Assembly (NCBI GenBank): GCA_027043985.1
Contig: JALUDQ010000013.1
Coordinates: forward strand, 1-6,511
Length of the DNA stretch: 6,511 bases
Direction: 5' to 3'
From: Desulfurococcales archaeon
GTDB lineage: Archaea > Thermoproteota > Thermoprotei_A > Sulfolobales > WANQ01
Of the stretch, positions 6,061-6,511 are shown in pieces; the stretch's first letter is position 1, and the number at the start of each line of letters is the position of its first letter. Under the pieces are notes generated by a model. It worked only from the letters and a program-made list of their open reading frames with translations, was not told the DNA's origin and did not search any database. The position numbers and the translations under genes were made by a program.

Positions 6061-6511
6061 ACTCTTCCTCTATTCTAACACCTTCCCAGTCAATAGACGC
6101 CTTAATCAATCTCTTAGCATGTCTTCTCAAAGCCTCATAGACTCTATCTACTTTATCCCTACTAGCTAGCGCTATTATAGAACCTCCTATACCAGCTCCA
6201 GTTATCTTGGATCCCAGTGCTCCACTCCTTCTAGCCATATGTACTAGTTGTTCTAGTTCGAGCCCAGATACCCCTATGGCTGAGAGCAAACCATGGTTAA
6301 TGTTCATTAATTCGCCTATCTTGATGGTATCGGCTCTTTCTAGAGCTTTTTCGGCTTCTCTTACTATTTTCTCAGCGGCATTGTATACGTGTTTGAGGAT
6401 ATCAGGGTATTTCTCGTATAGGTTGAGTACTTGGAGAACAGCTTTTCTAGTTGACCTCGGTACTCCAGTGTCTGCTATGATGAAGTAGTCTTTTATCTCG
6501 CCAACCCTAAG
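6059..6511 (-). CDS. mvk: Mevalonate kinase, C-terminal half (partial at right edge)
   Basis: Mevalonate kinase phosphorylates mevalonate with ATP in the cytoplasm, the first kinase step toward isopentenyl diphosphate and archaeal ether lipids. Reading the minus strand from the right edge gives 150 uninterrupted codons before the stop. An internal ATG at 6307 is not the start, because the family pattern continues well upstream. Counting from the edge, visible marks are ADTGVPRSTR (13-22), MNINHGLLSAIGVS (69-82) and the GHMP-kinase motif 3, SKITGAGIGGS (101-111), followed by the final ferredoxin-like strand-helix elements. ADTGVPRST and NINHGLLSAIGVS single out mevalonate kinase over other GHMP kinases. 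The N-terminal part with GHMP motifs 1 and 2 and the catalytic acid lies outside the window. The next gene, the HTH-PRTase, begins 11 bp after the stop. Confidence 0.93.
   Translation of the reverse strand, partial: LRVGEIKDYFIIADTGVPRSTRKAVLQVLNLYEKYPDILKHVYNAAEKIVREAEKALERADTIKIGELMNINHGLLSAIGVSGLELEQLVHMARRSGALGSKITGAGIGGSIIALASRDKVDRVYEALRRHAKRLIKASIDWEGVRIEEE

Noticed and set aside
6059..6307. Short 82-residue reading of the mevalonate kinase tail beginning at ATG 6307
   Set aside because: The frame stays open to the right edge and holds family motifs upstream, so the ATG is internal.
6476..6484. TGATGA resembling a C box of an archaeal C/D sRNA (also seen at about 318)
   Set aside because: No matching D or D' box (CTGA) at suitable spacing was found, and both sites lie in coding sequence.
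6207..6488. 93-codon + strand ORF opposite mevalonate kinase
   Set aside because: The minus frame carries clear mevalonate kinase motifs across the whole span, so this is a shadow frame.

Overview
The window looks like chromosomal DNA of a thermophilic archaeon, most likely a crenarchaeote (Thermoproteota; Desulfurococcales-like is my best guess, and an inference only). The reasons are AT-leaning, AGA/AGG- and ATA-rich coding, GTG and TTG starts beside ATG, very short intergenic gaps, short SD motifs of the GGTG/GAGG type, and gene content. That content includes an archaeal mevalonate kinase, an HTH-phosphoribosyltransferase fusion, a hydrogenase-maturation-type protease and a compact class II lysyl-tRNA synthetase. 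There is no sign of a mobile element, CRISPR array, tRNA or rRNA.

Layout, left to right. (1) On the + strand, the tail of a glycine-rich hydrophobic membrane protein (cut by the left edge) is followed 14 bp later by a HycI/HybD-type hydrogenase maturation endopeptidase. (2) Converging on it with a 6-bp gap is a minus-strand pair, lysS followed by a small all-helical protein of unknown function whose GTG start lies inside the end of lysS. (3) Upstream of lysS, on the same strand, is a cysteine-rich YkgJ-type (CxxCxxCC) metal- or cluster-binding protein. (4) A 182-bp divergent intergenic region separates it from a + strand radical SAM protein of the spore-photoproduct-lyase-like group, which carries an extra C-terminal four-cysteine cluster. 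(5) A four-helix membrane protein with a highly basic tail follows on the + strand. (6) It converges on a minus-strand operon in which mevalonate kinase (C-terminal half only, cut by the right edge) is followed by the HTH-PRTase regulator, whose SD overlaps the kinase stop codon.

Most of the window is housekeeping: lysine charging, the mevalonate pathway to archaeal lipids, and nickel-enzyme maturation. The parts worth a closer look are the radical SAM protein with its auxiliary cysteines and its divergently transcribed cysteine-rich neighbour, the unknown helical protein coupled to LysRS, and the PRTase-type regulator tied to mevalonate kinase. I do not see strong evidence of a new multi-gene defence or mobile system.
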